A stretch of DNA of 64,000 nucleotides. It comes from Circinella minor. Lineage: Eukaryota > Mucoromycota > Mucoromycetes > Mucorales > Lichtheimiaceae. A program made the translations under genes and the position numbers. The stretch is from positions 124,001 to 188,000 of the forward strand of contig JAEPRB010000028.1 in assembly GCA_016758965.1 (NCBI GenBank), read 5' to 3'. Below the pieces are notes generated by a model, which saw only the letters and a list, made by a program, of their open reading frames with translations, did no database searches and had not been told where the DNA came from. This document shows, piece by piece, positions 39,970-54,118 of this stretch (its first letter is position 1; the number at the start of each line of letters is the position of its first letter).

Positions 39970-42149
39970 ATGTCAAGTATTCCTAGAGTTTTGACCATTG
40001 CTGGTAGTGACAGTGGAGGGTAAGACTTTATTCTTGTTCTGTTTTATTTATTAAAAATTCATTGGCTCATGTCAATATATATATATATAATATGTGCTAA
40101 TTTAACTTTCATTACAACAATAACCATAATATAGAGGCGCTGGTATCCAAGCCGACATTAAGACGCTGACTTCCCTCAATGTTTATGGTAGTTCTGTATT
40201 AACCTCGTTAACTTCCCAAAACACTTTGGGTGTCGATGCCATTCATAACATTCCTACGGATTTTGTACGAAAACAATTAGAAGCTGTTTTAAGTGACATT
40301 GGTACCGATGCAATTAAAACTGGTATGCTATCTTCGGGCCCGATTATCCACACAATCGTTGAAACGTTAAAAAAATACCCTCATGAAAAATTAATTGTGG
40401 ACCCTGTAATGATTTCTACAAGTGGATCTAAACTTTTGGCCGATGATGCTATCAAGGCTTTAATAGATGAATTATTACCCATCACGATGATATTAACTCC
40501 CAATATCCCTGAAGCTGAAGCTTTGTTGGGTCAACCAAGTGGATTGATTAAAACATTGGATGATGTCAAGGAAGCAGCTAAAAAATTAGGTACTTTGGGT
40601 CCAAAGTATGTATTGGTTAAAGGAGGACATTTACCGCAAAATATCAATGGAAGTCCAAAAGTAGTAGATGTTTTGTATGATTCAAAAATTGGTGGTTTCC
40701 ATGAAATTGTCAACGATTATTTGGATACAAAAGACACACATGGTACTGGATGTACTCTTTCGGCCGCTATTGCGGGTGAACTTGCTAAGGGTCATAATGG
40801 TAAGAATAATTGTATATATATTTTAACAATTTAAAAATTAACTAACCTTCTTTCCCTGTCCGTATGTATATAGTACTCAGTGCTGTCAAGTGCGCTACAA
40901 CCTATATTCAAGATGCAATTAATTCGTCATTAGTCTCACTTGGAAAAGGTGCTGGTCCCGTCAATCATTTCCATAATATTCATTCCCGACCTTATTCTGG
41001 GTAAGTAATCGTGATAATATAGACTGTAAACCTCCCTCCCCCCCCCCCCAAATTCTTTTCCAAAGCTCTTTTTTCTTAAAAAAAATCTATATTATATTAG
41101 CAAAAGTTTCGTCAAAGCATTGATCGAATCTCTTCCAGCTGGATTATGGGATGAATTTCTTCATCATCCATTTGTACGTGGTATGGCTGATGGTACACTC
41201 CCTAAAGAATCTTTTATTTTCTATCTTAAACAAGATTATCTTTATTTACAACACTATGCTCGTTCTGCAGCTTTGGCTGCCTACAAATGTAAGACAAATA
41301 AAGAAAATTATTCATATTTTTTAGTTTAATTTACTAATATATTGTCTTCTTGATTGAATATACATATACATATATTCATATATTCATATAGCACCTAATA
41401 TTGATATGGCTGCTCGTAATGCAAAAATCATCATGCATATACAAGAAGAAATGCAAATGCATTTGAAGGTAAAATAACGAAAAAAGAAAAGAAAAGAAAA
41501 ACTGATTAATGGAATTCACTAATAATCAAAACAAAAACTGTGTTTTTTTCTAGTATTGTGAAGAATGGGGTATATCTAAAGAAGATATTTTATCAACCAA
41601 AGAAAGCGTGTACAATGTTGCCTATACTCGATATGTTCTTGATAAGGGTGCTACAGGTGATCAATTGGATCTTCAAGTTGCCATGGGACCTTGTTTATTA
41701 GGTTATGGTGAACTCGGTCTTTTTTTGTTTAATGATCCTAACACCAAACGAGGTAAATATAATTCCATATAGTTACAAAACAAAATATTATTATGTAAAT
41801 ATTGGTTTCTATTATAAACAAAGGTTAAACATTGACATATTATTTATAGAGGGTAATCCTTATTGGCGTTGGATCAAAAACTATGCTAATGATTCTTTTC
41901 AAAGTGCAGTGACTGCAGGAAAAGGTAAACAAAAGGAAAAATCTCTTTTGATTATTATTAATATTATGTTATAAAGGGCGAATGAATTGAATTTATTATT
42001 TTTTGATGTCTATAATAGAATTATTGGAAGAATTGGCAATTCACAATATATCTACCTCTCCTTCTCGTTTCCGAGAAGTCTGTGAAATCTTCGAACAAGG
42101 AACTCGACTTGAGATTGCATTTTGGCAAATGGGTCTCGATCGTAAATAA
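39970..42149 (+). CDS. THI20: HMP/HMP-P kinase fused to TenA-type thiaminase II
   Basis: Eight exons: 39970-40019, 40135-40799, 40874-41000, 41101-41288, 41392-41468, 41554-41752, 41850-41924 and 42019-42149. Phases agree; 503 residues. The ThiD half (1-~270) phosphorylates hydroxymethylpyrimidine twice for thiamine synthesis; it shows VLTIAGSDSGGGAGIQADIK, LIVDPVMISTSG and the anion hole DTKDTHGTGCTLSAA. The TenA half (~285-503) salvages pyrimidine from degraded thiamine; it has the catalytic-Cys motif GPCLLGYGELG (Cys416) and the end motif RLEIAFWQMGL. The ThiD-TenA fusion is the normal fungal Thi20 layout. It acts in the cytosol. Thiamine control of transcription is usual in fungi; no riboswitch is visible here. 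Confidence 0.95.
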
Positions 42150-42652
42150 ATAATGAAAATAACTATCAAACATCCAATTCATAACAACAACAAACGAAAA
42201 AAAAAACCATACTGTCTATAATACTTTTAATACATACATACAAAATGATATATATGTGTATACAAACAATAAATCTCCTCCAACTATGTTAATAAAAGTG
42301 ACATTATATTTATTATACACCAGCATTTTTTATATGTGATACTTAATTGCTGGATTGTAGTTGATAGTTTAATATGTAATGAAGTGTAGTTCATAGAAAA
42401 TGGATTTGAAACTCGCTCCACCATTTCTTCACCCGTCATTCTCGACGACATGTACAATATCAAATATCATAGTCTATATCATATAATTATAAAAAAAAAT
42501 TACTTTTCTTTTGTTCGATTTTTGTTTTTTTATTAATATGATAATATAGCTATATTATGTACAAAAAACATAACTGTTAAAAAAAGTATTCTACTTATTA
42601 AAATATTTTATGTACATAGTAAATTGATAGTATATGACAATATACTGTAAGT
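42150..42652. other. Convergent 3' region of THI20 and the MFS carrier gene
   Basis: AT-rich, with several AATAAA-like signals on both strands. Nothing else is seen. Confidence 0.45.
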
Positions 42653-45222
42653 TTATTGGAATATAATTGCTTCTTGATCAACAGCCATTCGTTTCATATC
42701 TCCTTTTAACCAAATACAAGGAATTGATCCTACGCACATAATTATAGCTGCCGCAACCATTGACATGGTCATGTTATTTGGAGGTGTTGCATCTGGTCCA
42801 GCTCGTAAAGCATCCATCAAAACTGTGAATATTAACAAAAACACGGTTGACATTGACCAAATTATATTACTTGATACTGATTCAGGAACAGGGAAACTGA
42901 CTATTAACATAACATTCAATAATGATAATTAATATAGTTATATATGTAAAGAATGTAATATCATATAACTATGCAATGCTAAAAAAAAGACTAAATATTA
43001 ATAACTTACTCTCCATCGCATACTCAAGTTGAACTGGAAATAATCCCATAGCGAAAAATCCAATCATGAAACAAAGACATAATAGTACTCCATACGCATT
43101 TGGCACGACTAACAATAAGTTTATATAAAATATCGGATTATAATCATTATTAGTATAAAAAATACAGTCTTTTAAAAAGCTAATATTAACATCATGAAAT
43201 AAGAATAAACGGAGCTGGAGAATTTTAAAATAGGAAAAAAAATAAAAGGGGGTTTCGTATACATATAAAGAAGGTCAACTTACCTTCAAATATAACCATC
43301 GTATAAGTTCCGCAAACCATGGGGGTCAATAATTTAATAATTAAAAGATGTTGTTGAGTTTTACCAATCCAGTAACCAATCATACCACCACTAATGAATC
43401 CACCAAGCATTAATAAAGAGGCAGCAATACCACTTTGTTGTTCGGAATATCCAAATGGAGTGGCGGCTTCGATGACGACCACACTCATGGTAAAATACAT
43501 CCCTCCATTAATTGCAGTCAATATGCAAATAGTCCAGAACTGGAAACTTTTCGATAAGGTTTTCACTCCTTCCCATATAGTCATTCTATTTGCAACGGCA
43601 CTCATGGATGGAGAACTCTTTGGTTTACTTGGCGTAAATATGATGGGAATAGCACATGCCGTGGATATAATTGCAACAACAATAAGCTGTGTAAATTTTA
43701 TAACGAATATATATTGTAAACAAAACAAGTTATTAATAGCTGCTTTTTTTTTCTTTATCAACCATACGTAAGATATCTCACGTCAAATATTATCGAGAAT
43801 CATAGTAATATTATAAATCATGATGGTACTGTGTATATGTTATCTACAGGCACCCCATGATCATTATACTATCAATATTTTATTCATCTGCGTATTGATA
43901 AATGATCAATTTATTACATATTAGAAAAATATTATAATAAAACTTACAGTAAATGGTACTTGATTTGCCCCATTAGCTAATCTCGGCATCAGTAATGGTG
44001 AGATAAGCATTCCGATTGATAAAGCTATGCAATGATAATTAAGGGCGAAAAATAGACAAACAGACCAAGAAAACATATTAGGTTAAGTTGGACATTATTT
44101 TGATTCCTTATTTTACCCCTTGGGTAATGGATTTAAACCAAAAAAGCATCCGAAGAAAATAACTTACATATCAAAGTGTTGGCAATGATACGATCTTTCG
44201 GTGCAAACCAAACGGAGACCAACTGTTATACCACTTAATTAATCATTTTTTCTCCGTACGTAAAAGTTAACAAAGTAATGAGAAAAATACACTATTCTAC
44301 TTTACCTTTGGTGCAATACTATTGTTTTATTTAGTTTATAAATAATGCAAGGGAAACATAAAAGTATAATAAAAATGATGTAAGCATGGCGTCGTAATAA
44401 ATATACGTACTCGGAAAAAATGCTCATCGCAAATAGATTTAAGAGAAAACATACTTGTAAACAAACGGTCCACCTATACTAGCAATTCCTTGTCCAAGTA
44501 AAATTAAAGTATATCGTTTTTCAGGAGCTACCATAATGGCAATACATCTTACCCAACAGCCAATACAATTAATAAAAGCTGATCCAACAAGCTATTATAT
44601 TTATAATTTGTGTTAATAGTCAAACTCTCTTTAGTATATAAGTATCATCAGTTATATCAGCCAATATATTAATGTCATGCATAATAAAAATAATTAAAAA
44701 AGGGTGGAGAAGAATGCAATGGATAATATCGCTACTTACACAAGTCTTGATACCAAAGCGTTCATATGCATAAGCCGCCACAAGAGAAAAGGTTGCATTA
44801 CTTATTGCAGCAACATTCGAGAGCCAATTTAATTTTGTTAAATCAACCTGCATCCACTCCATGGTAGAAACTGGTGCACTGGACATAGTTGTCCACATTA
44901 TAGCGCATGCTGCATTTACAATCATAACACAGGCAGTAACAAACCAAGCGTTCCAATGAGTCCCGGCTACTGTTTTGTCGTTATTATTTTTATTATAACT
45001 TTTTTCATTCGTCAAAACATTAGACCCACTATCCGTACTTCTACTGGTGCCATCGGTAGTAATTTTTGTATTATTTTGAATATGTTGTCGTTGATCTTGA
45101 ATGTGGGAGTATGAATGTATTGTGGTTATTTCCGTTTTTTCTGATGAATCTTCTGGTGGTGGTTTTTCATCAATAATAGAGAGTCTGTCCAATTTCAATC
45201 CGTTAAGAAGATTCTTACTCAT
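42653..45222 (-). CDS. FLVCR-like major facilitator transporter
   Basis: Eight exons: 45222-44740, 44591-44455, 44318-44306, 44222-44168, 44024-43948, 43686-43284, 43108-43010 and 42900-42653. Phases agree; 504 residues. About 90 hydrophilic residues precede ~12 membrane helices. The first conserved block (WMQVDLTKLNWLSNVAAIS, then LVGSAFINCIGCWVRC and LGQGIASIGGPFVYNIAPK, VSVWFAPKDRIIANTL) follows the pattern of the FLVCR/MFS 7-family transporters, which move heme, choline or ethanolamine in animals. Exon 3 is a 13-nt microexon encoding NIAPK with its neighbours, in the conserved loop. The fungal substrate is not known. Gln/Thr-rich N-terminus is likely cytosolic. Confidence 0.85.
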
Positions 45223-48200
45223 TTCTTAATAGTAGTTAAAATAATAAAAAGAAGAGGAGAGGAGAGGAATATAACAAAAAAAAGTTTTATTTAAATATTT
45301 TCATGGGAGCAGGAGCAGGAGCAGGAGCTAATAAAAGTGTCCCTTAGCAAAATCTAAACAACTACTATAGTCAGCCCTCGAGCCACTGTAACCATGCGAT
45401 TGTCAGATTTTTTGTTGTGGCATCGGAGATTCTTTACGTATAAAAGTTGATAATAAGGGTAGGATAGAAACACTTGGTTGAATTTACTTTACTTTGTATA
45501 AAACCCTTTTATTTTGGATTCGCTGTTTTATGTTTGAATTTTTAGAAGAGTAATAAAATTATATGCTTTATTCTTAAGGCGTAATTAAATAACCACTCGG
45601 TGTTGATACCACCTCATCACACTCCCCAGTTCACAAAGCTCTGTTTTAGGCGAGCTATGGAGCTAATATATGAGGGAGGTGACAGTTATTCCAAATGTAT
45701 AAGAGCGGAAGAATCTGGACAGCAAGGCTACTCTAAAACGTTGCTTAACCTAGATCAATTTAGTATACTTTTTTTCTTCGATTTTAAAAAGTCTGATGTT
45801 ATTTATTCTTTGGTAAGCTATAATATCGTCTTTTGTTATTTCAAATTGTTGGATATGATGGGACTCTTTTTTTTTTACATTCAGTAACATCTACATTGGT
45901 CACCCCGCGGAAAGTCTCATTGCAAGTTGCAGGTTACCAACTACATTTCTTCAAAGGTGAGAGCTGACCGTAGTTGAAAAATTGTATTATATTCGCTGAA
46001 AAAAAATAACAGCAGATAACATCCCATGTTGTTATTGTGCTGCTGCAGTTGTGATAATAATAGTGTATCTTGACTTACATTTAACTTTCAAACGAATACA
46101 AGTATAATTTTTATTTATCTGCTAACGTATGATTATTTTTCTTGCACAAGCACTTACCATTATTGTTATCTTGATTGATATTATTAATAGTCTGTTTGTG
46201 GCTTTCTTTTTTCTTTCTTTCTTTCTTTCTTTCAATAACATAAAAAAACAGGATTCCTCTAGAACTTTGCATTTACATACGTATTATTTGTTTAGTGCTA
46301 TTATTATATAAAAATATCAGTTAAATTTCTATATGTCCTGATTAAGGGAAGAAACGCCTTTTTAACTGAATGTAAAAAACGACAAGCTCGAATAATTATT
46401 CGTATTTACTTAATGTGGTTCTATTACGTATGAGCTTTTTATTTTTATTTTTTATGGGAATAATAATAACGTCATGAATGTATCTCAAGTATAAACGTTT
46501 CAATATATTATTAAAATCGTATTATCTTACTGCGTAACATCATTTTGTTGGTCAACTTTTTTTAGATCTTGTAAGTTCAACGGGAAAATCTTCTGAAACA
46601 AGAGCCACGAAGAACCATAACTTTGGAAACAGGAGCAAAAAAAAACAGCATTACTATTCACAATATATAATAATGATAGTTTACACTAAAATTTTCATTG
46701 CTGAGCAACCGTTATCAGAAAGATAGCATTTATTCAGTTTATCATTAAATCGAATATCTATATGTAAAAGGAGAGATAGTTTCACCTCCTTTTTTTTTTC
46801 TTTAGCACATGAAGTAGCGTACATGAGTAAACAAATAAATTCTGATTAATCACTTTATATATAATACTAAGACAATGTCAGCAAAAATTTGTATATTGCT
46901 ATTAAGAAAGTAAAAGAGCTTTTTTTTTGTGTTTCTAGACAAGCATTTTCTAAAAATTCTTTTAGTTTTGGACATATACGTATACATATTCATACTTTAA
47001 ATTGTTCAAGAAAGTATGATTATTCTGACATCAAAAGGCCTAAAAAGAATTCTTAAATGAATGGGAAAACAAGACTTTTTTCGAAACCTTTTAACACTGA
47101 AATATAAAAAGACAAGAAGTTCCTGTGAGTGGTAATATAATAGGTTATTTTTAGCGGTAAGCATGTTTTTATCGACCTCCCTTGTCTAATATTTATGTTT
47201 GGAAGACAAAGTCTTTAATGCCATATTATGATACAGGATGTATAATACTGTAAAACAAATTTGGTGCTATTATATTTAAATCATCTGAATGTATACATTG
47301 GTCTGATAGATCTGATAGAATTCGTAATATGTACATATATATAAATTAAGAAAATCGAGATAAATTATCACATTGAATGAGAGTTAAAAAAAAAAGGTAT
47401 AAGATAGATTTGTTAATAAAATATAAAACAATGATCCTAGCACAGATAAAAAAAATATACTTGAAAGCTTAACAACTTTGTGTATGGGTTCCTATAAATG
47501 CATGCGGGAAAAAAGTAATATAATCTTTGTAATCTATCTTGAGAATACATGTTACAAACTATTATAGTAGCATAAATAAAAGATAATAAGTCCACTACAA
47601 GCTATAATGTGCATATCGACGATGTGCTCAAATAATATTTTTTTCTGTCCATCTATTTTACAGGTTACTTAACGTGAAGTTTAATCTTATATAAAGGCTT
47701 GATTTTTATATATGACAGGCAACGTAGAAGTCTGTTATACACCAAAATAAATTGATGCCTTTTGGTATTCACTCATAATAATATCATAATAATTTTATTT
47801 GAAAAATATGTAAAAAAGAAGAGCAAATTGATGGTAATTATTTGATAGGCAAGATAAAGAAGAATCTGGTACACATTCAAAAAAAAATCGTTTACGTACA
47901 AGTGTATGCTTTTGAAAAATAATAATAATAAACCTTCAAGTTTATAGTAAAACTATGATATTAGCAATAATGAAAATAAACATTATATCATTAAAGAAAC
48001 ATAATCTTGCCAAATGATTTTTCTTTTGGATTCTGGTTGTTGTTTTTTCTAAATTGTTGTTACTCGAGCAAAGGTTTTTTAACCACTACTCGACAAAAAA
48101 ATACCCCTTTACGTACATACGTATTATATAAATATATTTAAATCTTTGTTATATCAGACAACCGCATTTTCCTTTTCCCAATCATCAATTTTTCTCTTTC

Positions 48201-48885
48201 ATAAGAATTCGACTACTTGAATTTCTAAAACTCATACGTAATTGGGTTAAGAACTCAAAAAATGTATGACTCTATAGACGTCGACGTTAAAAATAAATAA
48301 GATAAGTAGCCTGGAAGCATACGTACGTTTGTAGAAAAGACTGGTGAATCAAGCACTTGCTGCTTCGGTACATTTATCGCTTATATACAGCTTCTTCTTC
48401 ATCTTTCAAGTAATTTAACTGTTACGTATTAAACTGTGATTAGTAAGTCCTGTATTTAGATAGCACTGTTCGACTACTATATTTATACTATTTCTAAACT
48501 CATGCATATTTGCTCATATGAATTCTTTTTTATACCTTATTCACAATGTTCCACAGTACTTACAACTAATAGCTCCAAATTCCCTCCTTGAGGGGTTTTC
48601 TCTTTGAAATGCTCAAATATACATGATCCCTGCGACTAGTTTACAAAAGATCTTTATCTCTGATTATTATGAATAAAAACTACTTGAAATTCCATTTTCT
48701 AATATTAAAAAAAAGCACAATCACTATCCCAAGAAAGCATGACATCACGTGTTTTAGATCTGAGCTCTGTTTTCCATGCACACTTTGGTGCATTTTTAAT
48801 CGTGTCAATTGCTGGTCTTTGCATTTCCGCTTTCTCTTACTCCCCTTTTCTCTTTACCCCATTTCCTTCTTTTTTTTGAATTTAG
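45223..48885. other. 3.7-kb gene-free stretch
   Basis: I see no supported gene, tRNA or rRNA here. Near the MFS gene start lies a GGAGCA repeat (45305-45328); a TTTC run lies at about 46207-46232. A frame at about 45633-45770 has partly coding-like composition (EGGDSYSKCIRAEESGQQGY) but no start or splice partner, possibly a relic. A 138-nt ATG frame lies at about 48739-48877, ahead of YPP1. The rest is AT-rich unique sequence. Confidence 0.5.
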
Positions 48886-51800
48886 ATGATAACTGGAAAA
48901 GCATCTCAGCTAGCAAAAGATCTAGAAGCTGCTCGATGTAAAGGCAATTGGAATGCCATCCCTGATCTTGCAAGAAGATATAAAAAATATAATGGCACCG
49001 GTCAAGGTATGGTTACACCTAAAAGATAAATTGAGTATATCTTCGTTTTTTTTCTGCATACTTTTATTTTCTTAACACAATACGTATGTGAATATATACG
49101 ACGCATATATTTAGTATTAGAACAAACTGTTCTTGTTGAAGCAACACTTGGACAATTGACCAATGTATCAGAAAATAAAGCAATTAGCAGTATTGTACAT
49201 CAACATGACGACCCAGACACTATTGCTTGGGAATGCCGGTTGAAGAGTGAACAAGTCCGTCCTTTATTACTGCAACTTCAGTCGGTTCTTCAAACTCAGG
49301 ACGATGGAGTTACAGAAAGTGAAAAAGAGGTAAGAAGTTACTTTTCTTGTTATTATTGCCATACTTACTGTAATAATAGTAATAGTTACGATGATAGATT
49401 ATTTTACTTAAAAAGTATAAATTTAATTAGTTTTGTAAAGTTGTACTAGCAAGATGTTATTTTGAAACGGGTGAATTTGAGAAAACCTTAGAAATAGTGG
49501 AACAGTTATCATTTAATAAGGCGGATGTGATGACCGGATATGGTCTAACTTTATTCCTTCAGGCACGCGCTATGAAAGGCAAGGATTAACTAATGATATC
49601 CATACTATTTAGAGTTACATGCGTATTATATAAATATATGACCACATATATACTTTAAGCTAATATAATACTAAAATAGCCATATCCCACGAACAAACTG
49701 GAAGTGTTGATTCAGCTATGCATAGTCATCAAGGCATTGTTACCCTTTTAAATGAAACACCCGATATTAAGGGAGATCAAGTTTTTATGGAATGGGCTGA
49801 AGAAGCTTTATATCGGGCAACATTACTTGCTATGCAACCAAAGTAAGCACGAAAACTGATGTTACCGACTTATTTACTTATTATCTATTTATTAATTTAT
49901 TTGTTGCGTCTTTACTATCATTTATTATTATAATTTTTTTCAGTTCAGATACCAAATTAACCCTTGAATTTATTCGAGCATATCAAAATGTGACGGCCTC
50001 GCAACCTTTTACTTGGAGAATTCATAAAAGAATGGTTATTGCAAAGTTTTCCGCTCAGTATTTATCTTATCTTTATACCGAAAATGAATATACCCCTCCG
50101 ATAGATGTTCCAGAGTAATTATTATTAGTGTTATTATTTGAGTTATCTTACTCGTGGTAATGATGATATAAAAGAAAAAGGGTAGCAAATAGCTGTATAC
50201 GTATATTATTTTATAGAACCACTGATCAACAAGCATTCGAAACTGAAATCATGGCCATTCATGCATTTTACGAACAAGCGTTGTTTTCGCTTGTTCAATT
50301 TCCAAAAGTCGGTCAAAACAACTCTTTGATATTAAGCTTTGTGGAACAACTTGCCAAGGATATAGATTTGTGTGGGGCAAAACCAAGTCAATTAAGAGAA
50401 TTCACAGAGGTATTCTTAAAGAGCAGTGGACAAGATAATAAAAAGTAGCGGAAAGAGGGAAAATATTCATCTTTTTCTTTTGAACGGTAAATGATTTACT
50501 TAGGTTCTCAATCGTGCAGCGCAACGGACATTTAATTCACCAAGCATTATGCGTCATTTATTTCTTGCATTGGATCGACTTGGTGACTTTGAAGAGGCAA
50601 AACATGCATTAAAGACTTATGTTTATCTCATAGGTCTAAGTTCTCAAGCATGGGAAGAAGCATGTCAAACAGGCGAAGCATTGATTGTGAATGATTCTGG
50701 TAAATGCATACCCATTCCACCAGTAGAAGATGGTTTGATTGATAACCTTGTTCGTGATAGCGTTGCTCATAGCGGCTCAATTGCTGCCAACCATACCATG
50801 GAGAATGAGCCTTTGGAAAACATTCTCGAGGTTTTTTTAACAGCTATCCGAACCCAATGTAACCATCTTTGTGATGGTGGCCAAGCTCTTATTTTGGCCG
50901 AGTTGGCCAAAAAGAAAATTGAGCAAGTATCGCTGGAAGAAGAAAAAGGGGGGGAAACGGATTGGACACAGCTAGCTGCTCAAGTTCATCGAGCCGTTGG
51001 TTCAACGTACAGTCTTTTGGCTCGTCAAAGTGAGTTTTTCTTCATATGATATATATTTACGTTGTTTTTGTCCTTGAGCTAAGAATGTAATTATATTGAT
51101 CGAGTTATGTATTTTGTATTTTTTTTCAGCGCATGACGCAGCACTTCGATCTTCTTACTATGAAAAGGCATTAGAATCGTTATCAGAATCTGCCGATATG
51201 GATCCAACCGCTTGGGAAACACATTATCAACTTGCATTACAATATGCAGAAATGCATGATATTCAACAAGCTGTACAAGCCGTCGCTAAATCTTTACAAT
51301 TAAATCCAAAACATCTTTCCTCATGGCATCTGCTAACATTGGCATGTTCATGTCCTATTCAAGATGATCTTCCGCGGGCTCTGAAAACATGCGACATTGG
51401 TTTGCAGGAATCTGAAGAATCGGAAACACCTGAACAAATAGCACAACAAATATCGTTACAAATGACTCGCTGTTTACTCTTGGGGGCTATAGATGGACCA
51501 GAAAAGGCACTGGAAGCACAAGAAGAATTATTCGCAACTTATGGGAAGGTGTCTGGATTGGATCCAAGCTCAAGTTGTGAAGAAATAGGTATGCTACAAG
51601 AACGAGAAACGAGTATTTCAGGTGCAAAAGGTTTTTATAAACATAATGGTATGGTGATATCAGGATTATTTGGAAATATGAGCGAGATGGCCGCTACCTC
51701 CAGTGCTACTACTCACTTATCGGAACGACAACGCAGACGTGGATTAAGTGTTAGTAGTAACGGGGGCTCTGGACGAGCTCCGCCACCTCAGGTACTGGAC

Positions 51801-52962
51801 GAAAAACATATTTCTGCTTCTCGTTCTCATGACGATGTGCGAACCACAAGTAATAGTCGAGTAAAAGGTAGTCTTTCATCATCAACCCGGGCACGATCTG
51901 CATCGAACTTTAATGGGAAAACAGGAGAGGGAATGACGACGAGTCATAAGACATCTCCATTTCTGACTGTTCCAGATCCAAACGACGATAAAGCAGATAC
52001 AGAAAGTATAAAAACGGTTTCAACACAATCTTCAAAGCATCATCATCATTATCATATCCACTTATTCGGCTCTCGTAGTAGCTCCCGTCGATCCAAACGT
52101 GATTTAACCAATGATCAAAGCAAATCATCTATACCCTCTGTTGCTGCTACTGGTACTAACGAAAATGGTAATAAAAGAGCTTCATAACAACGAACAGAAA
52201 AGCATAGTTAAGAGGGTACAAGTTTACTCTAACAACATCCAGCGATTCCACTAACTATACAAAAAAAAATAGGTGCACACGAAAATGGATCCGCTATGAC
52301 AACACCAGGTGGTTCTTCCATACGAAGTAATTCATTAAGCAGTATTTACACCTTGCCACAACCTACCACTATTCCACCACGTATTCCAATGTTACTACGA
52401 TTGCGACAAGAGCAAGCAGCCCGTATTCTTTCCAATCTTTGGCTTTTATCCGCATCTTTCTTTATTAAACTTGGTAAAAATGAAGAAGCGCTTAAAGCCA
52501 TTGAAGAAGCCGAGAGTGCAAATTGTTCATCCAATCCACAAGTATGGTGTACGTTTGGTCAACTCTTTCTAGCCGATAAAAATACGGACCATGCAATAGA
52601 ATCTTTTGAAAAGGGTTTAGTGACGAATGTGAATGATGTCGATTCTTCTGTATGGTTAGCGCGTGTGTATATTGAAATGGACGATCTCGATATAGCGGAA
52701 GGCATTTTAGATTCCGTTACAAAAGGACCTGGTTGGGATTGTGCTGAAGCATGGTAAGAAGAAAAAAAAAGAATATTTATATATGGCTAAATGTATATGA
52801 TTTATTAACATAATTGATAATAATAATAATAGGTTTTATCTTGGTCGTATTTATCAAAAAACAGTACGTGCAGATCGTGGCAAGGAATGTATGATGTATG
52901 CATTGGATCTTGAAAGTACTCGTCCTATTCAGCCATTTTCCGTTTTACCATGCTATGTTTAA
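48886..52962 (+). CDS. YPP1: TPR protein Ypp1/TTC7, PI4-kinase scaffold
   Basis: Ten exons: 48886-49006, 49115-49329, 49431-49578, 49680-49842, 49944-50114, 50217-50409, 50504-51029, 51130-52167, 52273-52753 and 52833-52962. Phases agree; 1061 residues. Ypp1/TTC7 joins Efr3 and FAM126-type proteins to hold PI 4-kinase Stt4 at the plasma membrane, and also serves endocytosis. The start block MITGKASQLAKDLEAARCKG and the many TPR helices (for example LDRLGDFEEAKHALKTYVYL and YYEKALESLSESADMDPTAW) are typical. A Ser/His-rich disordered loop (~660-860) splits the TPR array, as in other fungal Ypp1 proteins. The intron after exon 3 starts with GC (49579). The ATG lies right behind a TTTAG, so an upstream 5' UTR intron is possible. 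Confidence 0.9.
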
Positions 52963-53169
52963 AAGTAAAAATTAGAAAAAGATAAAAAAAAATGCAACAC
53001 TTTATATATTTATATACATGATTATTAATTTAAAACAAGAAAAGAAAACAAAAACAAAAAATGGAAGTGATGTAATATGTTGATAGAATGATAGTGATAA
53101 TTATTTGGATTGGTTGATTGGTGGATGTGGGTATATATATTTGTATATACATATATATTATTAATTATT

Positions 53170-54118
53170 TTAGGCAGGAGGTTGTGAATAATTGTTCGAT
53201 TCTTCTGCATTCAATTTTCGCATTTCTAAGAATGCTCGTGAAAAGAAAGGTCGAATTTCGTTGATTTCCATTAAAGAAAGGTTATTCATCTAAAATTATA
53301 TAGACCAGTACTTTAGTATTTAATTTTGTTTATATTATTAAAAAATGAATAGCTTTGTGTTTGTTACCCCAAGATATCGATCATCGAGTACAGCAAGACC
53401 CGCTCGTGCTTTCGATTGTCTGGTTTCGCGTAAATCTTTCAGATATCTTCTAACTTGTTCACTATTTGGGATATCTTCAGATGCACTAACAATAATAATA
53501 AGTAGGAGTCAATAAAAGTTATTTATTTATAACCTTTAACTGTTACATGTTAGTATTACCTTTCTAAAAGCATCATTGATATTTCCATATAATGAAATGG
53601 TAAAGGACTAAATTCGGCTACAGTTTCTTCATCATTTAGCATCTTTTTTAAATTATCTATAAGTTCGAGTAATAGATATAAAAAGGCAGTGAGTTTTTTT
53701 TTGTTGCTCTTCGCGTGTTATTTACGCGTCTTTGATAATTTTCGCGTTCACTAAAAAAATTAAAAAAAAACATAAATAAATTGCTTTACCAACACTGAGC
53801 CACTCCGGTGATAATATATTACACATATGATGCTTTTTCAACATGAGTGCAAGCCAAAGTGGTACTTTTGCTTTTAATGGTGGACGAAATGGTCCAAATG
53901 AGCCCTACATGAGATTGTTTCAGTTTATAAGTCTTTTTCTTTCGATAATACTTGATTCTCCCCGTTGTATAAAAAATATATAAACATATAATAGTTACAC
54001 TAATAAATTGTAACTTTGGCATGGAATGGGTAGGAATAATAATAATGTCTTCTTCTCCAGCAAGAAATTCGATTTCAGAAGGTGTATATGCTGCTTGGTG
54101 GGATCGCGGTAATGCCAT
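53170..54118 (-). CDS. PSF2: GINS complex subunit Psf2
   Basis: Five exons: 54118-53999, 53904-53790, 53656-53560, 53485-53368 and 53289-53170. Phases agree; 189 residues (human 185). Psf2 is one of four GINS subunits; GINS with Cdc45 and MCM forms the CMG replicative helicase. The N-terminal strand block YTPSEIEFLAGEEDIIIIP, the turn GSFGPFRPPLKAKVPLWLAL, SPLPFHYMEISMMLL, SKARAGLAV and the C-terminal NLSLMEINEIRPFFSRAFLE all match the family order. The start is the ATG at 54118; the upstream in-frame region lacks conserved sequence. The small exons make this gene easy to miss. It ends 207 bp from the YPP1 stop, tail-to-tail. Confidence 0.94.

Noticed and set aside
48739..48877. ATG frame of 45 codons just upstream of YPP1
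   Set aside because: It stops before the YPP1 ATG and shows no similarity to Ypp1 N-termini; at most a short upstream ORF.
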